Source of the DNA: Micractinium sp. NFX-FRZ
Taxonomy: Eukaryota; Chlorophyta; Trebouxiophyceae; Chlorellales; Chlorellaceae
Reading direction: 5' to 3'
DNA: 64,000 bases
Assembly: GCA_029339195.1 (NCBI GenBank)
Contig: JAPTJF010000220.1
Coordinates: forward strand, 33,929 to 97,928
The translations under genes were made by a program, and so were the position numbers. Below are positions 1 through 11,400 of this stretch, one piece after another. Numbering within the stretch: the first letter of the stretch is position 1; every line of letters starts with the position of its first letter. The notes under the pieces were generated by a model. That model saw only the letters and a list, made by a program, of their open reading frames with translations. It was not told the DNA's origin and did not search any database.

Positions 1-3000
1 GGCTGAGTAGAGTGCAACTGCAAGGCTGGACTGTGGGAAGCACAGGGCCGGCGGCTGTGGGTCGACAGCTGCAGCAGAGCTCACTCAAGCAGCTGCAGCA
101 GCATGGCAGGCACAGCAGTGTTGCCTACCTCGGGTGCGCCTGCCAGCTTCAGGACAGCTGCCTGCAGCTCCTCCAGCCCCTGACGGGTGGCAGCCGAGGT
201 CTGCACCATGGCCGAGAAATGCGCGCAGGCGCCAGCCGGCACGCCCGCCAGCTCAGCTCCTGCTGCAAGGGCGCCGCCGCCAGCGCCGTTGCTGCTGCCA
301 TTCTGCTGCTGCGCCTGCTGTGCCCTCTGCCCAGCCAGGTCGGTTTTGTTCAGCACCAGCAGCGCGGGCGGCCCCCGCCGCGTGCTCCCGCTGCCGCTGC
401 CGTCATCCGCATCGCTATCCCCGTCGCTGCTGGCCGACCCCACTCCAAACATTTGCTGGAAGATCTCCGCATCGCCCTCCGTCCACCCCGTTTCTGCATC
501 CACCACCATCACCACTATGTCTGCCTGCCGTGCCGCTGCCAAACTGCGCTCCACCCCTATCTGCTCCACCAAGTCAACCGATTCCCTCAGGCCCGCAGTG
601 TCCAGCAGGGTGATGGGGATGCCACCGATGACGATGCCTGTGGGGAAGGGGGAGGCAGCAGGTGAAGGGTGGGTGGAAGGCAAGCCTCAGCCCTCGCTCC
701 CACTCACCTGGTGTGGTGCCAGCTAGGCCTGCACCCTCTCCCCGCCCACACACGCTCTTACCTGGGGCTTGCAAACTCCAACACACCGCCCCCTCTCACC
801 CGCCTCCACAATGTCCCGCGTGGTGCCGGCAATGTCTGTCACGATTGCCCGCTCCGTGCCGCTCAGCGCATTCAGCAGGCTGGACTTGCCCACGTTGGGG
901 CGCCCCACCAGCGCCACCTGCGGCAGCCAAAACAGTCGAAAAACGGTCAGCGGGGCTGCGCCTTTAGCACATTCAGCCAAGTGGAGTTGCTCATGTAGAG
1001 GCGCCCAACAACAGCCAATTGATAGTGGCAGGGCAGCGGGGCCCACAGCAGCGGCGGCGTTGAATAAGAAGGCTGTGGGCAAGCAAGCATTTGAGGCGGT
1101 GAAGGTGGTTATATGCCCAGCCCATAGAGTGTGGGGTGCTTTTGGCATGGTAGCTGAACGCGGGCACCGGCGGCACCTGGTGCGCCCGGCAGGCCAGCAG
1201 GCAGCAAACTGCATGCAACAGCCCCAGCCGGTCAACCTGCCCGTAGCAGCGTGCCCGCAGCAGCCTGCCACAGCCACAGCCGGCCCACCCGCCCGTGTCA
1301 CCTGCAGGCCCGCCCGCAGCAGCTGCCCCTGCCGTGCCGTGCGCAGCGTGCGCTCCAGGTGCAGGCCTAGCTGGCGGACGCGTTCGACGAGGGCTGGGAC
1401 GTCCAGGGGGGGCAGGTCCTCGTCAAAGTCCAGCCTGGCGCCAGACGGGCAGGGCAGGGCAGGGCGCAACAAAGGAGGTGGGCGGGTAAGACGGGGGCAT
1501 TGTGTTGCTTGACGCCTGCCTGGCGATGTGGCGTGCAGAGGCAGGACCTGGGGCTTGCAAGAGGACCGGCACACCCTGTGCAGTGTGATATCCACTCCCA
1601 CAGCCTGCTGTGTGTGGCCGCTAGCCCCTGCTGCACTCGTAACTAGCCCCCGGCCCCTACCCTCCCAGGCGTCCTTCTCGCTGCCTGTGCCAGACACGAG
1701 TCCACACACCCGCCCGCGCACACTGCTCCTCAATCAATACACACCAATCAACCACTGCTGTCCCCCATCAGATGGCTCCCCCCATTTCACACCACCAGGC
1801 TCACCGTGCATCCAGCTCAACCAGCAGGTCCACACACTCTGCCCGCATCAGCTGCACCTCCCGCCCCAGCCCGCCAGACAGCCCCGCCAGGGCGGAGTCG
1901 GCGGCCGCCACAGTGCGGGCGTCGATGAGCTGCATGAAGGCAGCGCGATGAGGCACAGTGGGTTGGGGCGTGGAAATGGCAAGGGGTCAGGGCCCATGAT
2001 GCTCGCCGCTGCCAGGTGCCCGCATTGCCTTGCCCAGCACTGCATATGAGCGCATGCAGTAACATGTACACAACACAGGTATGTGGGGGCAGGAGCATGT
2101 GACTGTTGCTGGCCTGCATGCGCTTGCACCCACCTGCGCCACGCTCTCGGCTTGCGACAGATCCAGCCGGCCATTGAGGAAGGCGCGCAGCGTGAACTCC
2201 CCCGGCTGCGCCAGCCGAGCCCCCGCCTCCAGGCAGCGCTGCACGCGGCGGGGATGTGTGGCGGGCGAGTGGGTGGGCAGGTGGGCAGGGTGGGCGGGTG
2301 GGCACAAGGAGCGGGTGGGCAGGCGGGTGAGCGGGTGAGCACAAGGAGCGGGTGGGCAGGCGGGTGAGCGGGTGGGCGGGTGAGCACAAGGAGCGCAGCC
2401 GCCCTGGGCCAAGGCGCAGGTGTCACAGCAAGGGACGCAAGCAGCAGCCAGGTGTGCTCCTTCCTGCTCCTCCTGCACTCGTCGTTATGATGCCCGTCTG
2501 GCACACCGCACCCTCCCACCCTGGCTGCTACCAGCCACTGCACACCTGCAGCACGCGCTGCGCGCTGACGCCGCCGCCGTGCGTGTGGATCTCTATCACA
2601 TCTTCCGCCGTGTAGCTGCGGGGCTCCAGCATGGCAAGCAGCAGCACCTGCGGTGTTGCGGGAACAGGCAGCGGCAGCGGTGTGGCAGGGGTGTGAACAG
2701 TAAGCGGGCACGCGAGGTTGAAGAGGAACTCTGGCACGCTCACGTGCCAGGCGCCCAGAGCCCAGCTGTTGCCAGCTGTGGTCACCTCACCTCCCGGCCC
2801 ACTAACACATGATAAGTCGCACTTGTATTCCCTCACAAACTCGCACCTCATCCAGCAGGCTGCCCCCAGCGTCCACAGCGCGTCCATAATACACACGGTG
2901 GCTCTCCGGCTCCCATGCCACCGCAGCGCACCCTTGTCCGTCCCCTGCCTGCTGCGCCCCCGCCTGCCGCCGTGCGCCGCCTGCTGGTTGGAAGACTTGC

Positions 3001-3190
3001 TGCGCAATGTCCACTGCTTCGCTGCCACTCAGGCGGATGATGGAGACCGCCCCTGCCGCCGCTCCCGTCACGATGGCAGCAATCGTTTCGGCGTCGGCGG
3101 CGTCAGCAAGGCTGCCAGCAGCAGCGGCATCTGCACCACTGTTCAGCCAGCTGCTGTCATCTTGTAGGCTGACGAGTCCGCCCAGGTACT
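1..3190 (-). CDS. mnmE: tRNA modification GTPase MnmE/TrmE, organellar type (partial)
   Basis: GTPase that, with MnmG, modifies the wobble uridine of certain tRNAs; in plants and algae it acts in mitochondria or plastids. Exons read on the minus strand: 3190-2847 (N-terminal formyl-THF-binding fold, [21 protein letters not shown]), 2647-2546 ([17 protein letters not shown], the family hallmark), 2238-2134 ([19 protein letters not shown]), 1929-1805, 1434-1302, 917-800 (G1 loop GRPNVGKSS and the G2 region DIAGTTRD) and 637-85 (G3 DTAG, G4 NKTD, then SAMVQTS in the G5 region). Splice phases join cleanly throughout. The C-terminal FCIGK-type end is not seen: a GTGAGC donor at 84-79 suggests that one or more exons lie beyond the left edge. 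The first exon is unresolved; an Ala-rich stretch near 3230-3290 could be a transit peptide, but no in-phase junction to 3190 with a clear ATG was found. Confidence 0.93.
2262..2397. repeat. G-rich minisatellite in an mnmE intron
   Basis: Tandem GCGGGTGAGCGGGTGGGC-like units, with the word agcacaaggagcg recurring about every 40-50 bases (near 2303, 2337 and 2384). It lies in the intron between the MnmE exons at 2238 and 2546. It has no coding role. Confidence 0.75.
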
Positions 3191-3727
3191 CTGCTAAAAG
3201 GGAGTTGGAATTCTCACGCGACGAGTGTTGGCGAGGCAGAGGAGAGCGGCGGCGGCGGCGGCACTGGCGGCGGCGGCAGTAAGGCGCATGACACGAGTGA
3301 CTGCGCCGGCCAGACGCTTCCTACCTTGCTCTAGTCCCCGACAGGGTGGCGCCCGCTGCCCAGAGGTGCGCCTCTGCCGCTTGGCAGGCCGGCCCAGCCA
3401 GTGCCCCACTCGCATGTGGCAGGCCGGCACCTCATAGCGAGCCATCATGCCCGTTGCTTTCATCTGCGCCGCCATGAGCGTGCAGCAGCGGCGCAACAGC
3501 CTTCAGCGAAATGGGCGTGGGTGCCTGCCGCTTATCAGCGAGACTGAGCAGGCCCTTTGCAACCGCAAATCGATCAAGGGAGTACTCGAAATGGTTGCAA
3601 GAGAAATGGCTGGTGTCGGCATGCCGGCCACGCTGTCACGAGGCGTTCCTTTCTTTCCGGGGCTCCGAGACGCATTTGCACTCTGCAAAAGCATCCTTCA
3701 GTCTACCAGCTTGCAATGCAGCTTGCA
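3191..3727. other. Shared upstream region of divergent genes
   Basis: Lies between the 5' part of mnmE (minus) and the C2H2 membrane protein (plus). It must hold the first mnmE exon, both 5' UTRs and both promoters. No TATA box or other named element is clear. A 12-base direct repeat (gcagcttgcaat, about 3719-3730) overlaps the start of the downstream gene. Confidence 0.4.
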
Positions 3728-5068
3728 ATGAAGCCGCCCCACACAGTCCTGTTCGCGCTTCTGGTCTGCACGCTGCGCAGTGGCCTCGCCTCCCCAGAGC
3801 CCGCTGCCCGCGCAGCTGCACGACCCCACTGCGACCGGCAAGCTAGCCGGGACGTGCGGCGGGTTGTGCAGGAGGTGCGGTGCTGCTCCCAATGCTGTGG
3901 TCAACCGCTGGCGCAGGCTGGGGCGTCCTCTCCTCAGGCCAGCCAACCTCCCTGCATTGCCCCTGCAGGTGTTGCTGCCGCACCTGGAGGGCGAGGCACT
4001 GTCGACAGGCTGCCCGCTGTCCCTCGCTGACAACAGGTTGGGCACACATTTGGCGGTGCTGGTACATGCTGCTGCATTGCCGTCCATTGCTGGGCCTGCC
4101 CCGCTGTGGGCAACCGGCATTGTGAATCAGGCAACTCCCGCTGAGTTTGTTCTGCAGGTACGCTCAGCAGGAGGCAGCCAAGGAGGCGCGTGCGCAGGGG
4201 CGCTGGCGCTGCGGGCAGTGCGGCAAGCGCTTCCTGGCAGAGCGCTTCATTGATGCCCACATGGAAGCCCGCCACCCGTACCTGGAGCATAGCCATGTGA
4301 GGGTTGACCGAAGGATGCAGAGGGCGCATGCAGCCTACTGTGGTTGTAGCGCAGGCGTGCATTGGATCCGTTTTTAACCTCCTGTTCATCTCCTCGTATG
4401 TCGCACCTTGCAGGCCAATGCCACATGCCTGGGCGACTGGCACGCTGCCCTGCACGCCCGACACCTCGCAGCATACCTGTCTGGCACCAGCGGTTGGGCG
4501 GCGGACCCGCTGCCCTGTCGGCCCAACTCAGCGGCCGAGCAGTGGGACGCATGCCTCGACCTTGCGCGGCGCTGTTTCGACGGGGACAGCGGTGGCCACA
4601 CGCGGCTTCGAACGCTGATGGCAACCCACCTTTGCCAGGCACACACCTGCGACAAGCGGCGCAAGCGGGGGCACCTCATGGCGGCGGTCAAGGTGGGAAT
4701 TGGTTCTATTCACACGCATGGTTCATTGGACTTGGGCATATGCAATGTCCATGCTAAATGGTGCAATGGATGTGTTGAGCGGAACTCGACAAGCCCTCCT
4801 GCTCCCGGCCTCCTTGCAGACGCACCAGCAGTGGCAACCTAGCGCCAGAATTGCAGCTGCCACAGGTGCCACGATTTTGGTGGCCTTCTGGCTTACTTTG
4901 TGTTTGCTTCAATCGGATGGCGGGCGTTCCAACTGGGCACTGCGCAGGGCGGCATCCTTGCGGCGGCACCTTGCGGTGGCGGCGTGCGAAGAGCGGCAGT
5001 GGCTGCCAAGTGTCGTGCAAGACGTGCTGCTGCGTGGCCTGGGCAATGGCAAGGCACACATGCAGTGA
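3728..5068 (+). CDS. Predicted secretory/membrane protein with one C2H2 zinc finger
   Basis: Five exons: 3728-3874, 3969-4036, 4158-4296, 4414-4692 and 4820-5068, about 290 residues. The N-terminus MKPPHTVLFALLVCTLRSGLA looks like a signal peptide. Exon 3 carries one C2H2 finger, CGQCGKRF...DAHMEARH (C-x2-C-x12-H-x4-H). Exon 4 is Cys/His-rich (WDACLDLARRC, THLCQAHTCDKRRKR). The last exon has one membrane span, ATGATILVAFWLTLCLL, followed by a basic tail. A finger between a signal peptide and a membrane anchor would sit in the lumen or outside the cell, or the segment may be a disulfide knot. An upstream in-frame ATG at 3716 is possible. Function unknown; I do not recognise a named family. Confidence 0.75.
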
Positions 5069-5095
5069 GAATACATAATCTTAGGCTTTCGCACT

Positions 5096-5100
5096 TGTAA
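5096..5100 (+). terminator. Poly(A) signal TGTAA
   Basis: The chlorophyte poly(A) word TGTAA lies 28 bases after the stop of the C2H2 membrane protein, in an AT-richer stretch. Confidence 0.6.
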
Positions 5101-5473
5101 AAGCAAGTTGAATTTGTCACTCTTCAGCAGGCCGGCGGTGGGTGGCAGGAGGGCGGCACGCTGCGAGTGCTGTGCACTTCTGAATGCTTCTTTCGCTCCT
5201 GATCGGTCGTGGCAGCCCGCAACGACTGGTGTATCTTTCGATCGCTGCGCAAAAGCAGGAACCCTGCCTTTGAGGCCGCAGCTCGGACCAGGCAGGCGCA
5301 GCGCAGTGCACTGCCTCCCTCGCTGAGCTAGCAGAGAGCACAGATTTGGCTGGGGGCGATTCAACCAGCTGCTGCCGCCGCGGCGTACACGCGGGCGCTC
5401 AGCCTGGCGACAGCGGCGGCGGCGCAATTGGCAGCCGAGGCGGCAGCCGCGGCGCAGGGCAGGCACCGGCCCA
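5101..5473. other. Intergenic region / 5' UTR of the ZGRF1-like helicase
   Basis: No gene seen. The last 120 bases are GCN-rich and become the leader of the next gene, whose ATG is at 5474. Confidence 0.4.
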
Positions 5474-8400
5474 ATGCCGGCCTGCTTCCGTGCCACCTAC
5501 ACACAGGACGGCCACAAGAAGCTGGCCAAGAATCGGCGCTGGCTGGACGGCTTTGTGGTGCAGCATGGGCAGGAGGGCAAGCTATATGACGAGGGCGGCA
5601 CAGTCGTGGCGGTGGGCAAGCTGCCAGCGGGGCAGACTTTGGAGGAGGGCGCAGAGGTGGAAAAGGGCTTTGGAGCTAGCATTATAATTCAGGTCGACGT
5701 TCCTTGCGACCCCAGCGAGATCAACAGCAGCTGCGGCGGCGGCGATGGGCAGGCAGCGTCGGGAGCGGCAGCGGGGCCGACAGCAAGAGCCGCAGCAGGT
5801 GCGGCAGCGGGGGCAGCATCCAGCAAAGTGGTGGGTGCTGGCGGGGGCGCTGCTGCGCTGCCCCAGCCGCGCGCTACAGGCATGGCATTGCTGCGGCCTA
5901 GCGGCCCAGGTGGCAGGCGGCCTACATTCAAGGCGCCGCGGCTGGCGCCCACCGCACCTACGGCAGAGGCAGCACCGCTGTCTCAGAAGCATGCAAGCGC
6001 AGCCGCCGTGCAGCACGCGCAGCAGCCGCAGCAGCGGCGGCAGTTCATACCACCGCCAGCCAAGAGGCCGGTTGCACCGCCGCCAGCAATGCGGCCGCAG
6101 CAGCACAGCCTGGTGGCCCCAGGCCCTGCAGCACCCGAGGGAATACGGTCAGGTGGGTGCTGCCATCCACTGATGAGTGTGTGCTTGCGGGTGCTGCTTC
6201 AAGGCCTGCATGCTGCTCCAAGGACGCTGGGGGCTGCTCCTTCCTTTTGCTTCCGCTGGTGGGTGCTGCTGCTTTACGGGATGGCAGGCAGGCACTTGCA
6301 ACATGAGCTGACCCCCAGCCTGACCAACGCATCCACCCCCTGCAGATGACGACATTCTTGCCCTGCTGATGGGTGGGGCGCCGCTGGGCCTGCCAGCTGC
6401 CCAGGAGCCACCCGCAGCCAAACGGCCACGGGTGCAGCCGCCGCCAGATGCACCTTTGGTGGGGCATCCAGCGGTTGAGGAGGCGGCAGCGCCATCCCGT
6501 GCGCCGGTGCCAGCGGTGGGCAGAAGCAAGTGGAGTAGCTTTCTTGCAGATGAGGATGAGGATGAGCTACTGGCAGAGGCAGCTGAGGATGGTGATAGCG
6601 GCCCGCCTGGGTTGGGAGCAGCAGCAACAAGAGCGGGAGCGGCAGCCAGCCGCCCACTGGGTGCCTCCGGAGTCCCATCTCACAGCGGGCCAGCGCAGCA
6701 GTGGCAGCACCAGGCATGGCCACGTGCAGGGCCGGCTGCGGTACCTGCGGGCGCAGCGCAGCGCCCAGCCTGGGGCCAGGCGGCGCAGGCTGGGCAGCAC
6801 GATGAGTGGGACCTCGGCCTCTCATCTGGCAGCGCCGCGGGCGCGCTTGGCGGCTTCCACCCCATCGTGCGCCCAACCCAGGCAGCAGCGCTGGCGCCCG
6901 CACAGCCGCAGGGCCCCGCGCAGCAGCGGCAGCAGGCGTGGCAGGTGCAGCGTCCGCCCCTGCAGCCCTCGGCGCAGCAGCTGGCGCAGCAGCAGCAGCC
7001 GCAGCATGCTCGCCCAGGGGCTGGCATTGGCGGCGGGTGGAAGCCGCCTGCCCCGCTGGGCCCGGCAGCACCCACGGCCGCGAGCAACAGACAGCCAGGG
7101 ACAGCAGCCCCAGCCCAGCGAGCACCACCTCTTTCCACACCGGCTGGCAGCTGGAACCGACTGGTGGATGGTGTGGTGCAGCTGGGGTGGCCCACGGCAG
7201 CAGAGGCGGCCCGGCCTGCCCGGCAGGTGGCCATCCCTGACAGCTTTGCCAGCTGCCAGCAGTATGTGCAGGTGTGGAGCAACGCGCTGCTGGAGGAGCT
7301 CAACCTCAGGTGGGAGATTCTTTAAGAAGGGCACGGGTGGCACAGGTGGCGCGATAAGGTTCTTGGGGCGGTGAAACATCGTGCGGCAGCGCAGGGAAAC
7401 GCGGAATCGCGTGCATGGCTAGCATGCAGCAGTACGATCTATGTCTACTGGTGGTGATTCCAGGTCAAGTTCACGACTTCCCCAATTGTCTTTGCTTGCA
7501 GGATAGCCGAGGTGGCGCAGGGCTACCACACCGCTGCGGCCCGGGCTGGCCAGCAGCAGCCGCAGGCTGGGACGGGTGGGCACCAGCCAGGCAGAGGGTT
7601 TGGCCCTGCAGGCGCTGGCGCCGGCGCCAAGCAAGGTAGGGCCAGCCTGCCTGCCGAAACCTCGCTCTTGGCGGCTGCACGCTGCACACTACTACTGCTG
7701 CTGCTGCCGCTGCTGCTTTCTGTAAATCAACTGCACCTGTACTTGCATCGAACACCCACGTGCATCACCCCGCCCTCCTCTGTGCCTCCTGTTGTGCCCC
7801 TGCAGCGGGGGCCGGCCAGCTGGAGGCATGCCTGCGCCAGGCCCGGGTGCCCTACTACAACTCCTGCGACCTCTTCATCTGGCGCAACAACCTGCCGAAA
7901 AAGGTGGGCGACTGGGCGGGCAGGCGGCCACCGCTGCATGGCTAGGGTAGCAACTGTTTGCAGATTCTGAATGATGGTTGTAGCTCAGGCAGGTGGCGGA
8001 TCTAATGCCAGGGCGCACAGCGGTACCCTTTCCGCATATACTCTGGTCAGCGCCCCCCTTCCCTTCTTGACTTGGCTAGCGTGCCTCACCGCAGGGCGGC
8101 TGGAAGGGCAACAAGCGGGGGCGGCGCTCGCAGGATGATGACGATGATGGTGGCGGTGGGGAGGAGGGGGAGGAGGCGGCTGCCAAGCCAGACAGCATCT
8201 ACCTCATCCTCAAGAGCGGGCGCCAGAAGTCGGCAGAGTATCGGTGAGCTGGCGCTTGTGGGGCGGTGTGGAAAATGTCCACACGAGTAATGAATCAAGG
8301 CATGCATGCATGTCGCACAAGGGCTGGATCGGGTAGGTTGGTCCTGGCTGGCAGCAGCTGACAGCAGCTGACCCACCCTTTACGTTTGCACACAAACCCT

Positions 8401-11400
8401 AACCCTAACCCTATTGATAAACCTCGCTGCCCTCCCTCCCACCTTGCTGTCCTTTTGCTCCCAGGCGCGATGACCTGTGGGTGCTGAGCAACACCCCGGA
8501 CTTCCGCAGCAGCTCTGCGCCTGGCCAGCTGGCCGACCGCAGCCGTGCACCGTGGGTGGCGGTTGCGCGCAGGTGAGCTTTGCCAGTCGCATTGCCTGCC
8601 GCCAGCTCTGCTGGCCGCTTCATGCACTGCGTGGGGCGTGGTCCCGCCCCGGGCGCACCCACCATCCAGGCCGCCTTTGTGCTCTGCTCCCACATGCTGC
8701 GTCCCACGTTTCTGCGCCGAGAGCCGCCCCTTGCTGCGCCTATGTTTTGCATCAGACCGCTTTGCTGGTGTTTCACCCACCCCCGTGCTCGCAGCCTCTG
8801 GCACGGTCCCAACCAGGACGGAAAGTGAGTGGGCGGGGGCCACGGGAATGGCCGCTGCCAGAGGCTTCACTTTGTTCAATGCTTGGGTCTCCCCCAGCCT
8901 GTTAATTTGCTTGTGCATGCTGGCAGACAGGCACGTGGACTTATCTGAAGCCCATGCCTTCTGCTGCAGGTTTGAGATCGAGTTCCTGTCGCCCCGCCCC
9001 CCTGGGCTGGGCCGCTCGCAGCCAGTCTACGCCATCAAGGCAAGCTGCCCTGGGCGTTGCGACAGCGCGGAGTGCTTGAGCTGGGAACTGCTGCGTTTGC
9101 TGTGGAAACCCTTGCATCGAGGCTCTGCCATTTGCCTGCACGCCTGACCTCCTGGCATTGCCTCTCCATCGCCCACCCTCCCACCCAGCGAGCCATGTCC
9201 CTCCTTCCCCATCACCACATGTGCCTTGCAAACTCCAGGGCCCAGACGCCTCCACTGAGCTGGGCATGATGGAGCTGCTGCGCTCAGGCGCAGCAGCCAC
9301 AATGCCGCTGCTCCCCCACCTGCTGCGCGCCCCGGGCAATGCCGCCGGCACCGGCAGCCACCTCTCCTTGCAGAGCTCACCCTCTGGCGACTTCGTTAGG
9401 CAGCTGCAGCCAGGGGCAGAGGCAGCGGCCGCCCCTGACCCTGGGAGCCCTTCCTATAGCTGCTCAGAAGACGAGGATGAGCTGGCAGCGGCAACAGCAG
9501 CAGCGGATGGGCTGGTTGAGAGCCCCCTGATGCTGGCACAGCGTGTTATTCAGCAGTTCAAGCTGAATGAGGAGCAAGCAGAGGTGGTGCAGTATGTGGC
9601 CAGCTGGTGTGCCCCCGGCAGCGGCAGCGCCCCTGGGGGTGGTAGCGCCAGCAAGGCGGGCAGGCCTGCGTCGGCGGCAGCGGCGGCGCAACCAACGCCG
9701 CCGCCGGTGTGCCTGGTGCACGGGCCCTTTGGCAGCGGTGAGATGGGGTTCTCTTGGCATGTGCTGGCAAGGCACCCAACGCTGTGCTGCCACGGCGGAC
9801 AAACTCAGCGCCTGCAGGCCACGAGCAGCTTGCTCCGTGGGCTTCCACTCCCAGGGCATCGTTGTCCTCCCCAGAAGCTTTTCATTACCATCCCTCCTCC
9901 CGTCACCATCCATCTTCCCACACCCTCCCTTGCCTCCATCTGCATGCAGGCAAGTCCACTCTGCTGGTGGCCATCCTGCACTTCATTCTGGAGCAGCGCC
10001 AGCGCCAGGGCTCCCCCCTGGCGGGCGCCCGCGTGCTGGTGGCAGCTCACACCAACGTGGCAGTCGACCGTGTGCTGCTGGGTGAGGTGGCTATGCACTG
10101 GTTGAGACGGCTGTACCGCTGCGAGGGCTGGCTGGCTGGCTGATTGGCTGGCTGATGAGTGGTGCTGCTGGTGCTGTTGACAGTGGCAGGCCTGCAATTC
10201 ACACACACAAACGGAGCTCTGGGCTGCCTCTGGGTGAGATGAAGTGCAGCTGGCTCCTGACACGCAGTGCCGGTTGGGTGCAGCATGTTGCCTTGTTTTC
10301 CCCTGCCGCCCCCGCATGCCTGCAGGAGTCTGGCTGCAAATGTGATTGACCTGTCCCAACCCGTACTGCCTTGTCCTGCCTTGTCCTGCGCCCACAGGCC
10401 TGCTGGAGTGTGGGTGCACCGACTTCCTGCGGGTGGGGCCGCTGCGCCGCCTCAGCCGCCGCCTGCTGGGCCAGTCGCTGCACGCCAGCGAGAGCCGGGC
10501 CACCGCCACTGCAGCGGCAGAGCTGCGGGAGATGCTGAAGGAGGCCAGCAATTCTGCTGACAAGGCGGTGATACAAGCTGAGCTGGCGGCGGCGGAGCGC
10601 GGTGAGCCTCTGAGCGCGTGGTGCAACGCCCAACTGCATGCCCTTCAACAGGGCGCCCCTGTGCTTGCTATACCTGCGGCCTGCATCCCCTGGGGGCGGA
10701 CTTGCGGCGCCTGCCATCCTTGGGGCATTGGGGGGTCTCGCCCTGGGCGGAGGTGCGGCGGCCGCTGCAGTGCATTCAACCAAGGAGTACCTGCGTGCGG
10801 CCCTGCCTCTGAAGCCCTTTCCCGCCCTGCCCTGTGCTGCAGGCGCGGACCGCCAGCGCAAGCGGCTGCTTAAGACGGTGCCTGTGGTGGGCGTCACCTG
10901 CTGCTCCTCCATGCTGGCAGCCCTTGACGGGCAGAGCTTCCAGGTGGTCATACTCGATGAGTGCTCACAGATGATCGAGCCCCTGTCGGCAATCCCCCTG
11001 CTGCGCGGCAAGGCCAGGTGTTTGCTGCTTGCCTGTGTCCACCTCATGTGCTGTCTGCCGCTGTCCCCAACGCATTGCTGCACACCCACGTGCTTGTGGT
11101 GTCCCTGTGCTCACGCCACATGCTGACATGCTGCCACGATGGCGACCTGTGCCTGCGTGGCAGGCCCTGCTGTGCCAATGGGCGTCTGATCCACTGCCTT
11201 GCTGCTTGAAGGCGACCTGCGCCTGCCTGGCAGGCCCTGCTGTGCGGATGGGCGTCTCCACCACCCGCCATGCTGCTCTCATGTGTGCAGTTTGTGTGCA
11301 CCGCTTCTGACGTGTCAGTGCTGCCTCCCTTGCCGCATCCTGCACTGGCTCCTAGCTACCTGCTGCTTGCTTCCCAGTACACCTCTCTTGATTTTGCCTG

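Noticed and set aside
8394..8413. A chromosome end
   Set aside because: Only three units, with intact gene exons on both sides; it is interstitial.
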